Positions 23,031 to 33,510 of a DNA stretch of 64,000 bases are shown piece after piece. The stretch spans positions 6,844,571-6,908,570 of the forward strand of contig CAIIXF020000011.1 of the NCBI GenBank assembly GCA_903813345.2, read 5' to 3'. The notes beneath the pieces are model-generated. The model had not been told where the DNA came from, did not search any database, and saw only the letters and a list, made by a program, of their open reading frames with translations. This DNA comes from Owenia fusiformis. Taxonomy: Eukaryota > Annelida > Polychaeta > Sabellida > Oweniidae. The translations under genes were made by a program, and so were the position numbers. Each line of letters opens with the position of its first letter. Positions within the stretch are counted from its first letter, which is position 1.

Positions 23031-26000
23031 GTAAGAGATCTTATAATGAGTAATGCCTTGGTCACATTTGCTCTGATTTTCACTACGGCGCCCAGCCGAT
23101 TGAGTATTTTGTTCAAAATTGAATACAATATTGAGCAAAACACTCAATCAATCGAGCGCCGGCCGATGGATTGGAGCAAATGTGACTTAGGCATTACACT
23201 GTTGAACTTCGATGGGACCATATATTCAGTGGTACTGTTTTTACAGTATCATATATTCTAACAGTACAGTATGGTACTGTGAATGTAGTACTATATGGTT
23301 TGATATGGTTCCATGTATGGTTATGGCACCATGTTTGGTATGGTGCCAGTATAGTATGGTTCTGTGTTGAGTATGGTACCATAATTCGAGGTGTACATTA
23401 CAACTTGCTAGTATTTCATTGTGGTATATTCACTCAACCAAGGAATATGTATTTTAGCAGGAGTAATTGATGTTTGAATTTGGTCAAACTAAGACAAATA
23501 GCCTGTTCCAGTGAATGTACAGGATAAAAGAATGGCTTGCAACCTAACTGTCTAACCACAGTGCTATATGCCCCCCGGAGTGCCCTTTACTACTCCCTGG
23601 AGCACATTTTGCCTCCATTGTGTTGGAATATTGTTGAACTAAACCAGGATGCAAGTTTAAATACATCAGTCATAGATCAATCAGATCAGTGTAATTTCAT
23701 GATTTTATGATTTGTATGTCCCTTTAAGGTTTATTATGACAAGATGGTGCACCTGCTACCATTAGAAAGAATCGAAGTAATTATTAGACTTTGGGCCAAG
23801 TATGGTCTATTATGCCAAAGCTGAGTTTTCTTGGGACTAACCACATTTGGGTTCAAGTTAAAAAAAGAAATATAGCAAATGTACCTTATAATCACATGGC
23901 CTTGCTTTTTGTACCAGAATCAATAGATATTAGGACACAAAAAAGAAGGAAACGTTAACTATATATTTAGTTTTGTATATATATAATAGATAAACTTAAA
24001 ATAAAAGTCGAATAAAGAGTGCTAAGAAATATGATCCTCTATTACTTAAAACAGGAATTTTTATTTGTATTTGAATTTTCTAATCATGCAATCTTGGGGT
24101 ATGATCATTCTAGTACCATAAAGAACATAGACAGATTCAAAAGATAGAGTTCAGGTTCTTAAATTTTGATTTAGGTGATACGTTTTAAAATTTAAATCTG
24201 TTCAGTTTGTTAGACAAGTCCAACATGCATCTTGCTTTAATACACTGTAATATGACAAGATTCTTATTTATATCCAATTTTATTGAAATATTATTCACAA
24301 AGTTATTCATTATTTTGTGACTTTTTGTCCTGGTTTATGGTGATGATTTCTTTCATTTCATCTCAAAGGTGACACCCTTTTGCTCCAGTAAATAAGCTTT
24401 TAAAATCATCAAAACTGAAATCATAAAAATAAATTAGTTTTCCAACATGTTAAAAGTTATATTTTCCAACATGTTAAAATCTTATTCTGTTCCAAGATGT
24501 TAAAGGCTCGTCCTAAACTCTACTGAAATGTACTTGGCAATGAAATAGTTGCAGTGCTACAGCAAATGTGAATTACTCAGTAGCTGGTTGGCGTGTAATG
24601 TGAAATAAAACCTTCGATAGATAAACAATTTTGATATTGTTGGTCACATATTCAACAAAATTTTCAAAAAATATTTTTAATTGAATGTTAATTATTGTTG
24701 TCCATATAGTTTTTATAGTGCGTCGATGCAGCAATGGTATTGTCAAGGTATTTAATATCACATGAAAATCACAGGAATTTCTCAAAGATAACTGAGTGTA
24801 TTAATTGGTTTTGTAAACGCTCATTCTATTTTAGATTTACCCTGTTATAAATCAAGATAAGAAGAGTTTATAAACAATGTAATGATATCAGCCAATTTGG
24901 TCTGTCTGTTTATGTTGTATGTTATACATCTGAACTGGTCAAGGTTATTTTACATTATTTCTGTCAATTTTGATGAATGCTAATTTTTAATGTATTTCTA
25001 TATAACTTTGAGTTTAGAAAATTAGTGAATTAAATAGTTTTTTCCATGTTTTTTGCATATTTTTCATCCTTTCCCATATTTTGAATAATGCCCACTTTGA
25101 TTATATTCGAGGGAGTTCTATTTTTAACTGATGAGTCACTCATAAAAAAATAACAGAATTTTTTTCTCAAAATCTGTAAGGAATTTCCCTTGTGGTTATG
25201 TGATACGTAAAGCAATGTGAATAGAGTTAAAGATAAATTTTCGCCTACTACCCAAATTTGTTTGTCTCAGTAATATATGTTCGAAGTCTGCGGTTAGAAA
25301 TGCAATATCAGGAATGAATTGAGCTAGCTGGGTATAAGGTAGGAGTTTAATGCAGGGGTGTAGACTATAAAGCAGGGGAGTAGGGCAGGAGTGTAAGATA
25401 TAAGGCAGGGCATTTATTAGCAATATAGCAGGAGGTAGATTTGTCTTGTGTTTTAACTTTTAGTTTAAATGTAATGTTTGCCTAGTTTCATTTTCATGTT
25501 TCTGTTTCTTTCCCTCTAGTATTTATGTAAGCAGTTTATTTGTGAATTGTGATTTTGCCCTTTGTGCTTTTTGACATTAGATTAACAGTATTGTTTTCTG
25601 GTTATAGGCCTGACTGACACGCCAAAGATGACACGCCATCTATCCAACGACAGTATGTCAAGCATCAATAGTATGTCAAGTGCGTGTAGTGGTGCGAGTC
25701 AACAAAGTTCCGCCACGGACACGGAAAACGGCAAGAAAAAGCACAAAAAAGGATGGGTAAGAATTTTGAACATTTTTCATTTATTTATTTCCTGCGTGCA
25801 TTTTTAAATCAGTTCATTTCCGTTTCATTTAATGAAATTTAATGTGTAGCACATCGTATCCATGACATGTTTTTCGTATGTATTATACAAAAACTAAAAT
25901 TAATTTATTTAATTGAGTCGCATGTGTTTGATGTTTTTAATTAAAACTTTTTAATTAAAAACTTTGAGAACTAAATGGATACTTCACCTAAATTCCTATA

Positions 26001-29000
26001 CTCTATTGAGACAAGTGAAAAATGGAAATTGTATATCAAAGCAAAAAAAGTAATCAATAACTTTTTGTGACTGTTCAATATAATAAGAAATGTGTATTTC
26101 GTTGAAAAACTTTATTGACTTAAACTCAGAAAGAGATTTAAGATTATCGCACAAATTGAGTTTAATGTGAAAATTTGGTTTCACGATTCATTCTATGAAA
26201 TTATCCTTAATTTAATTTTTCATTATTTTTTCAGCTGAGGAGCTCATTCAGTAAAGCATTTACATCAAAGAAGAAGAAAAACAAAAATGGATCAATGTCC
26301 GATGTCGAACCAGACACAGCTTCAGTCCGTTCTGACCATAGTTTACGCTCGGACCACTCAGTGCCAAATTCTCCCATGTTACATGGTGCAGTGCCACCTG
26401 GAATGGGACCCCTTGGACCAATAAAAATGTCTACATCCTCACATGCGTAAGTGCTTGAATATTATTCTTATTATATTATTACTCTTGCTTTAAATCAAGG
26501 TTAATTTTGTAAAATAGAGATAGTCTAAAAGTAGAGTTTAAATATTGAACATCTTCATCTGATCTCATACTATAAAGAGAAAATTGAAGGATAAATACAT
26601 ATCTTATACCTCCCAGTGAATAACTCTGATATCTCATTACAGGTTTGGTGACCATGAATCGGACACTGAATCAGTGATTCAACTGCAAATGCAACTCCGG
26701 GAAAAAGATATGAAACTTACAGATGTGAGGCTGGAAGCATTGTCCTCAGCTAGTCAACTTGAACAATTAAGAGATACCATGACGCGTATGAAAGTAAGTA
26801 TAATACATTTAACATATGGTGGTTTCTCTTTTATCTACCAAGAAATAGTGACATATTGTTATTGTTAGAGTCACAATGACTGGCATTTGAAGTGAGCATT
26901 TGTAACAATTGTTACACTTTTCAGGTGGTGACATTTTGTCATGTTTAATGTCCTGTATGTTTTTTTCTAGTTTAAAATAAAATCAGTTGTATGAAAAATT
27001 CCACCAGAGAAATAGCCATTGTGAATTTTGTATAGCATCACAAAAATATTACCCATACTTCCATTTACATTTGAAGGTCATTCATGACTTGAGATGCAGG
27101 GAGATTTGGATTCATCAATGTTATGAGACAAAAATTCATAAATTGTGACAATTTCTGAAATGTTGCTTTCTATGTCTCAGTTAACATTTGCTACCTCATT
27201 TACACAGGGTACCATCGAATAATTTTGGGAACGTACCGGAGAACGACATTTTACTAAGAAATGGCAATAATTTAGCACAATATATTTTTTAACTAGAGTT
27301 CTACTTTGATTTTGACAAATGTAAGTATTCCATGCAATGGCTATTTCATTCATGAGTTTCCAGGAATTCTGTTGGAACCCAGTTCTGATCAAGTACTAAG
27401 TTATTGAAATCGGCGCAGTCGGACTTTACTCCGAAAGATGGTTTTTCGATTATAACTTTTTACAACATTTAAGTATAGACTTTTGAAAAAAGTACAGAAT
27501 AGTCCTTATACTATTGAATAATTCTGTTATTTCTGATTCACACGACTCTGATTTCTTTAATTTAAAAAAAAGTTTTAAAAATATTACTTAGGAACGTAAC
27601 TGGAGCTGGGAACGTAACCGGAGCAGATCAGTTGAATTATATAATTTAAAAAAATAAAATATATGATTTAAAGCATATATTTTATTTACAAACACATATG
27701 AATGTTAAAATGAGCATTTATTACCCTTCACTTACAGGAAAATCAATGCATGGCAAAACATATATATAATTCAACTGATCTGCTCCGGTTACGTTCCCAG
27801 CTCCGGTTACGTTCCTAAGTAATATTTTTAAAACTTTTTTTTTAATTAAACAAATCAGAGTCGTGTGAATCAGAAATAACAGAATTATTCAAAAGTATAA
27901 GGACTATTCTGTACTTTTTTCAAAAGTCTATACTTAAATGTTGTGAAAAGTTATAATCGAAAAACCATTTTTCGGAGTAAAGTCCGTCTGCGCCGATTTC
28001 AATAACTTCGTACTTGATCAGAACTGGGTTCCAACAGAATTCCTACAAACTCATGAATGAAATAGTTATTGCATGGAATACTTACTTTTGTCAAAATCAA
28101 AATAGAACTCTAGTTAAAAAATATATTGTGCTAAATTATTGCCATTTCTTAGTAAAATGTCGTTCTCCGGTACGTTCCCAAAATTATTCGATGGTACCCC
28201 GTGATTTAGATACTTATGAATCTGAATGTCTGAATTTGAATTTTTTAACCCTTTTTCGGCAAAATGAAAAATATAAAAAATGACCCTATGAATCATATCT
28301 CTACCTCACATATATAATTTTCAAGTACAAAAAGAGAAAAATGACTCATCAAAACATTGTCACCTCCCAGACGCATAATTTTCGCATCACTTTCATGTTG
28401 TATTATAAATGTGTTCACCCAGGGTGATAGAATGAGATCACCCCAGGGGGGGTCGCAGCTATGCCACACATGGTGGCATGAGGTAATATATATCAACACA
28501 TGCGTAACTTAATTTCAGACGTTGTCACATTTCTGGGTGTTGACATGTGTGAATCTGTCAAAATTTGATTACTTTTTGAAATGCATGAATATTAATATTT
28601 CCTATCTGCGCTGATGGTCTATTTGTATGAGAAGAACTTCTTGAATACAGAAACTAATTTATACATTTTTAAGAAATTGAGAAGTCAAACAAAATTGGTT
28701 GATTATCAAATATGATTTGGAAGTCACAATGACATTTCAAGATATCAAGATATCATTGACTTTTGTCACAATGTGATTTAAAATACCTTTGAATGAGTGC
28801 AGTAGTTTTTTAATTGGGGAGTGGGTGATATAAAAAGTAGTCCTTTGCTGTCATTAAATCTTATTTGAAAGCTACCTTACTCTCGATAAAACCTCTTTAA
28901 AAATGTTTTATTTCAGACTTGTCTGAACAAATGAAAAACAAATAACGACAAATGTAACTTGCTCTCATGGGCTCTGATTGTGATCGTGGGATTATTTGAC

Positions 29001-32000
29001 CAGGTCACAGTGCTTTAATAGGACTTGAGGTTAAACAAGTGTAACCCACTCTTTAAATGCTAGGCTTTACATTTATTTATAAAAATGAATCACTTAATAC
29101 ATTTTACAATTTTTGCATTTCAGAATGAGATGTCGCAGTTAAAAAATGATAATGATCGGTTGCAGACCATGATCACCGGAAAAGCTAAGAGCCCCGATGC
29201 TTTATCAACTTCCATGTCAATATTAAAAAGTACAGAATCTCTAGATAAGAGGCTTAGTCTAGGCTCAACACATAGTAACCTAGGTGAGCGTTTTTGAATT
29301 ATCAGGTCTTTTTATGTGCAATTGTTGCATTGGATACCCCATTTGGTTGTCATGGCAATTATTAATAAAAACATGGTAAATGTTAATCTTGAAGTTAATG
29401 TTACAAATTACTTGAATATTTGTTTCAAAAGTCTTGAAACTATTAAATAGTCATACAATGCATCGGAATAAAATCCCAAGTTTATTTTTTTCCCTTGTGC
29501 AATAGTAACTTAATTAAAAATAATGCAATGTTGATCTTTTTAAAGCACATTTTGAGAAATGGGACAAATTTAGAAAAGATTTATATCCCATAATTTCAGA
29601 TTTATTACTGCATAGTGACGACGAAAGAGAAGGACGACGCGTCACAATATCCGTATTCTTAGGCGCAAATGAAGACCAGTCAGCGCTCGCAAAATCAAAT
29701 GTTCTAGAAGCCATGATTGGCTCAATGTCAGTGAGCGGAAAAATAAAATGGGACATGTTAGACACAATAGTGAAACGAGTATTTAAGGAATATGTTTTAC
29801 GATTAGATCCAACAACAAATCTAGGACTTAGTGGAGACAGTATTATGTGTTATCATATCGGAGATGTGATTCGACAAAAAGGTTGGTATTTGAGATGGCA
29901 AGATGTGATATATTTACACCATTAAGATGGATTGAGTTAAATGTCTTTTTTCAATGATGCATTTTATGTCAGAATGAAAACTTTCCAAGTTACTCTACTT
30001 TAAATATGAAAAAATATGTTGTTTGTTACAATTCGTGCATGTCTATATTATTGCATTTATAGCATTCTGAAGGAAGTTATTTTATGTAAAATGTACAACT
30101 TCACAATCTAAAAAAGTTCACAATCTAAGAACTTTCAAAGATTCTTTTGTTATTGATGATTCCCAGCAAAATTCTCAGGATAAAACAGTTGCTGGTTTAT
30201 TTGTTTCTCTGTTGTTTCAGGATAAAACTTTTGCTGAATTGTTTGATAAAGGAATTAATTTTCTGTTTTAGATTCCCCACAGCCAGAGTTTCTACCCTGT
30301 GGGTACCTCGTGGGGGACAACATGCAGATAAAACTCAGCCTTAGGGGTAAGTTTAGATATACATGTAGCTTATAACCAAGGGATCTGTCCTGCATTAGAG
30401 CTACCTGTAGCTGTAATCAGTCTGTAGTTGAGAATTTGAAAATTACATTGTTCTGAGTTGTAATTTCATGTGCAGCCAATTGAGAATTTGAAAAAATAGA
30501 AGATTTGGATATTTGGACTTGTTTTGTATATTTATAAGTGACATTTATTGTGTTGTTAAGTGTCTTGAAGAATTAAAGAAATTTTTTGATTCTAAAATTG
30601 AAATTTAAGTCACTCTAAATCTCTTCACAATTTGAAACATAACTGTGAATTATAAGCAAATATATTTTATATTTACAGGAGCACCACATAATAGCATTGA
30701 CTGCTTAGCATTCGAATCTCTCATCCCCAAGTCTATTCTCCAACGTTACGTGTCCCTACTCATGGAACACAGGAGGATCATTCTCTGTGGCCCCAGTGGG
30801 ACGGGAAAGACATATTTGGCCCAGAAATTAGCTGAGCATTTGTTGCAAAGGTGGGTGATAATTTGGAAAAGATTTTGTATAAAATGAAATGTGGTTTAAA
30901 AGAATTTGAACCAAGGGCAAAACTCTAAATACAAGAAATTATTATTATTGAAAATAGTTTTGGAAGAATCAAAAAGGAATATAAAGTGTATTTCACTGTA
31001 TATTAAAAACAATGTCATTATGTTTAAATAACTATTGTTTGTTTGAAAAATAATGTTATATAACATAATTTAGATCTTCATGTCGAGTTACATCTCTGAT
31101 TTTTGGAAATATGCATGATGTGATATAATTCCTTGTTTGATAATACATATATACAATAAAACTGTCTACCAGTATTGGTCAATCTTTAAAACTATTTCTA
31201 CACATATCCCCAGGTCCAACACGGAGAATACAGCAGGAGCAATCGCAACTTTCAACGTGGACCACAAATCTAGTAAAGAACTCCGCCAATACCTCCAGAA
31301 CATAGCAGAGCAGTGCGAGACACCAGACTCTAAGGACCTCCCTAGCGTCATAATACTCGACAATTTACACCATGTGTCCTCACTCGGGGAGGTTTTCAAT
31401 GGCTTCCTCAACTGTAAATACCTTAAGTGGTAAGTGATAAAAGATAGATTTTACATTTATTGAGTTGTTATTAGTAAATAACAAATACTTCGCCCCCCCC
31501 CCTCATGTAAATGCCCATTTCTTAATTACAACTCAATTTATTGATGCGTTCCCTTATATATACATTGAGTGAAGTTTTCCGTTTGCATATTGAACGAATG
31601 CCAAGTAAGCACTTTGTGTCCATCTGCAATATTTTTATGAGTTATTTTAATTACAAGCGTGAGATTCAAATAAATGATAAAATACATATTTTCCTTTTCA
31701 GCCCTTATATCATAGGAACCATGAACCAAGCTACGTGCTCCACTACCAACCTCCAACTACACCACAACTTCAGGTGGGTCCTCTGTGCCAATCACATGGA
31801 ACCTGTCAAGGGATTCCTGGGAAGATACCTCCGTCGTAAGCTGTGTGAATCTGAGGTGAAGACAGGCTCCAGGAACCCAGATCTGAGCAAGGTGGTTGAT
31901 TGGATGCCTAAAGTGTGGCAGCATTTGAACAAGTTCTTGGAGACTCACAGCTCCTCTGACGTCACAATTGGTAAGTGATTAGGATTAATGATCTTGCAAA

Positions 32001-33247
32001 TAGCTAAATATGAAATACATCAAGTAAAATAAATTGGAAAACCTTTAAGTGGAACACCTTGGTATTTCAATTTAGTGTCCCACCTGGGAGGTGTTTCACT
32101 TGCAGAGGAATTCCCCTTCTCAGGTTTTACTGTGTACTATGAGGTTATTATGTCATTTAAGACCTGTACGAATTCCTCCGATAGAAATCAATAATAAACA
32201 CATATTTTGAAGATCTCAAGTAAATGAAATACAGTTTGAGAAAGTAAATATGGAAATATTTTGCAATGAGGAAAAATCAATTATTAATCAAGTTATTGGA
32301 TTATTATTTATTATTATTTTAGCTGAATTGCAGAATTTTCAAGAAAGTTAGAGCAAAAATTTCTTGACTTTTGGGCCCCCGTGCAGGTGGGAAAAACAAA
32401 TACACTGTAACTGTAATAGAATTTTGTGTGTGTTATTATTACAGGACCCAGACTCTTCCTATCCTGCCCAATGGACATGGCTGGCTCTCAAGTCTGGTTC
32501 ACAGACCTTTGGAACTACTCTATAACCCCCTACCTCCTGGAGGCAGTGCGGGAAGGCATACAACTTTATGGCCGCCGTGCACCTTGGGAAGATCCTGCTG
32601 AGTGGGTGATTGGATCGTATCCATGGACTAACGTCAATACTGATCCGGAATTCCCGAACTTGTTGAGATTGCGACCGGAGGATGTTGGATACGAGAATCC
32701 AGCAGTTGCTGTTTCTGGCACTAATCCAAAGAAAGCTGAACCTCAGACAGAGGCTGAAGACCCCTTGGTACATATACAATTTTAGATAAAAGATCCTCTT
32801 GAAAACTACATAATTGTTTATATAGTTTGAAAGTATGAGGTATTTTTAGTTTAGTGATTATAAAAGAAGTGAAAGTATTTAAAGAGTTATCTGTTAAATG
32901 AAATGTTAAAATATGATAAAATGCTTTGTTATTGAATAGTCAATTTCTGGTAAGTCTGTCATTCGTTGTATGACTAAAGAAATCACATCACACCGTTGAA
33001 CCTTGATGACAGTGTCTCTGATTTTCTCAAGGGATAAATCTCCATGGTGATATCATGACATCACAATTGATTTTTGTATTGTTTCATTTTACAGTTGAGT
33101 ATGCTGATGAAGTTACAGGAGGCTGCTAGTTATTCAAGTCCACAGAGTGCAGACAGTGACAATGTTAGTTTAGACTCTCATAGCAGCGTGACCAGTAGTA
33201 ACACCCGTGATGAAAATACATCATCAAGTGTAGAGTCTACTATTTGA
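22829..33247 (+). CDS. NAV: Neuron navigator (NAV/UNC-53 family), twelve shared 3' exons, spliced
   Basis: Twelve exons (listed separately) join in phase to 787 codons plus a TGA stop. Counting from the first shared codon, residues 1-50 form a coiled coil typical of NAV (AAFEQSLSNMT, TAEQKDSELMELR). Residues 68-187 are Ser/Lys-rich. Residues 190-260 form a second coiled coil (KDMKLTDVRLEALSSASQL). Residues 411-560 hold a P-loop NTPase with Walker A GPSGTGKT at 448-455 and a Walker B-like VIILDNLHH at 513-521. The C-terminus has the family motifs LHHNFRWVLCANH, YGRRAPWEDP and MLMKLQEAASYSSPQS. NAV proteins are microtubule- and actin-associated proteins acting in cell and axon migration (family knowledge). 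The Walker B position after Asp is Asn, so ATP hydrolysis cannot be assumed. The N-terminal calponin-homology exons of long isoforms are not in the window. Assignment is certain at family level; which vertebrate paralogue it resembles most is not determined. Confidence 0.95.
23051..23197. mobile_element. 147-bp hairpin MITE next to a splice donor
   Basis: GTAATGCCTTGGTCACATTTGCTC at the left is inverted at the right (GAGCAAATGTGACTTAGGCATTAC). Inner arms GGCGCCCAGCCGATTGAGT and ACTCAATCAATCGAGCGCCGGC also pair, so almost the whole element folds back. It starts 20 bp after the donor of shared exon 1. Confidence 0.75.
23215..23400. repeat. GGTAC/ATGGT-rich degenerate repeat block
   Basis: Many TATGGTACTGT, TATGGTTC and GGTACCAT words, resembling the block at 13500-13695. 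No open structure is seen. Confidence 0.6.
23401..25607. other. Intron, nothing recognised
   Basis: AT-rich intron between shared exons 1 and 2. A short repeat TTCCAACATGTTAAAA occurs twice near 24440-24480. No exon is supported. Confidence 0.5.
25608..25756 (+). CDS. NAV: NAV shared exon 2 (Ser-rich, lysine-ended linker)
   Basis: Acceptor GGTTATAG and donor GTAAGA. It enters in phase 1 and leaves in phase 0. It encodes a serine-rich stretch (LSNDSMSSINSMSSACSGAS) and a basic run KKKHKKGW that, with the next exon's LRSSFSKAF, matches the NAV pattern of a polylysine stretch followed by W-LRSSF. Confidence 0.9.
26235..26446 (+). CDS. NAV: NAV shared exon 3 (basic linker)
   Basis: Acceptor TTTTTTCAG and donor GTAAGT, phase 0 in, phase 2 out. 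It starts LRSSFSKAFTSKKKKNKNGS, the conserved NAV basic motif. It then runs through an acidic SDVEPDTAS and a Pro/Gly/Met-rich stretch that is probably disordered. Confidence 0.92.
26643..26793 (+). CDS. NAV: NAV shared exon 4 (second coiled coil)
   Basis: Acceptor CATTACAG and donor GTAAGT, phase 2 in, phase 0 out. It encodes SDTESVIQLQMQLREKDMK and LTDVRLEALSSASQLEQLR, one of the best conserved NAV blocks, with clear heptads of Leu/Met. Confidence 0.95.
27203..28203. mobile_element. 1001-bp palindromic DNA transposon (foldback MITE)
   Basis: The arms of about 430 bp (27203-27640 and 27770-28203) are inverted copies. Ends are CACAGGGTACCATCG and CGATGGTACCCCGTG. A direct ATTTA flanks both sides (27198-27202 and 28204-28208), a 5-bp target duplication. 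The centre is AT-rich. A 60-codon frame appears in mirror image in both arms only because they are copies. It sits in the intron between shared exons 4 and 5. Confidence 0.85.
29124..29283 (+). CDS. NAV: NAV shared exon 5
   Basis: Acceptor GCATTTCAG and donor GTGAGC, phase 0 in, phase 1 out. It continues the coiled coil (NEMSQLKNDNDRLQTMI) and ends in a Ser/Leu-rich linker (SLDKRLSLGSTHSNL). The preceding 2.3-kb intron contains the 1-kb palindromic element. Confidence 0.9.
29600..29881 (+). CDS. NAV: NAV shared exon 6 (pre-AAA domain)
   Basis: Acceptor TAATTTCAG, phase 1 in. The donor is GTTGGT at 29882, phase 1 out, a weak site fixed by the phase of the next exon. It encodes a compact conserved domain ahead of the ATPase: GRRVTISVFLGANEDQSAL, SGKIKWDMLDTIVKRVFKEY and SIMCYHIGDVIRQK. 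Confidence 0.93.
30272..30346 (+). CDS. NAV: NAV shared exon 7 (75-bp microexon)
   Basis: Acceptor CTGTTTTAG, donor GTAAGT, phase 1 in and out. It encodes DSPQPEFLPCGYLVGDNMQI followed by KLSLR, the short NAV segment joining the pre-AAA domain to the P-loop exon. The 75-bp size preserves the frame if skipped. Confidence 0.92.
30679..30850 (+). CDS. NAV: NAV shared exon 8 (Walker A)
   Basis: Acceptor ATATTTACAG, donor GTGGGT, phase 1 in, phase 2 out. It encodes the start of the AAA-type domain: FESLIPKSILQRYVSLLMEH, then IILCGPSGTGKTYLAQKLAE with an intact P-loop GPSGTGKT. This is diagnostic for NAV proteins. Confidence 0.97.
31214..31429 (+). CDS. NAV: NAV shared exon 9 (Walker B)
   Basis: Acceptor ATCCCCAG, donor GTAAGT, phase 2 in and out. 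It encodes NVDHKSSKELRQYLQNIAEQ and the Walker B-like strand SVIILDNLHHVSSLGEVFNG. The residue after the catalytic-type Asp is Asn, not Glu. Confidence 0.96.
31702..31970 (+). CDS. NAV: NAV shared exon 10 (sensor/lid part of AAA domain)
   Basis: Acceptor TTCCTTTTCAG, donor GTAAGT, phase 2 in, phase 1 out. It encodes CPYIIGTMNQATCSTTNLQ, LHHNFRWVLCANHMEPVKG and KVWQHLNKFLETHSSSDVTI, near-invariant NAV signatures. The first includes a sensor-1-like T/N position. Confidence 0.96.
32445..32767 (+). CDS. NAV: NAV shared exon 11
   Basis: Acceptor TATTACAG, phase 1 in. It encodes GPRLFLSCPMDMAGSQVWF, WNYSITPYLLEAVREGIQLY and GRRAPWEDPAEWVIGSYPW. The donor is GTACAT at 32768, phase 0 out. This weak donor is chosen because the next exon then gives DPL-LSMLMKLQEAA, matching the family C-terminus. 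If it is not used, the frame reads five more codons (VHIQF) to a TAG at 32783-32785, which would give a shorter isoform. Confidence 0.94.
33095..33247 (+). CDS. NAV: NAV last coding exon
   Basis: Acceptor CATTTTACAG, phase 0. It encodes LSMLMKLQEAASYSSPQSAD, then a Ser/Asn-rich tail ending SSSVESTI and a TGA at 33245-33247. MLM-LQEAA-YSSPQS is the conserved NAV C-terminal motif. Confidence 0.95.
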   Translation: MSMLMKLQEAASYSSPQSADSDNVSLDSHSSVTSSNTRDENTSSSVESTI

Positions 33248-33510
33248 AATAACAACCTTCACGCGTAATGGGCGTATGACTACAAATGTGGAGTCAACTG
33301 TTTGAAATAGCAACCTTCACACGTAATGGGCGTATGACTACAAATGTGGAGTCAACTGTTTGAAATAACAACCTTCACACGTAATGGGCATATGACAACA
33401 AATGTGGAGTCAACAGTTTGAAATAACGACACAAGCTGTATGCACTACGAATATACATGCACTATGAACATACAGCGCCAAATGTGAAGTCAGCTATTTG
33501 AAATAGCAGC
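33228..33510 (+). repeat. 58-bp tandem repeat spanning the NAV stop codon and start of the 3' UTR
   Basis: TTGAAATA recurs at 33244, 33302, 33360 and 33418 (exactly 58 bp apart), with a decayed fifth match near 33499. Each unit carries a version of the final codons (GTGGAGTCAACTGTTTGA compared with the gene's GTAGAGTCTACTATTTGA) followed by AACCTTCACACGTAATGGGC. The array therefore arose by duplicating the reading-frame end with its stop. Confidence 0.85.

Noticed and set aside
27177-28283. 60-codon frame present in both arms (GFQQNS-KLMNEI)
   Set aside because: It is a mirror copy within a palindromic element. No conserved domain is seen and it is short.
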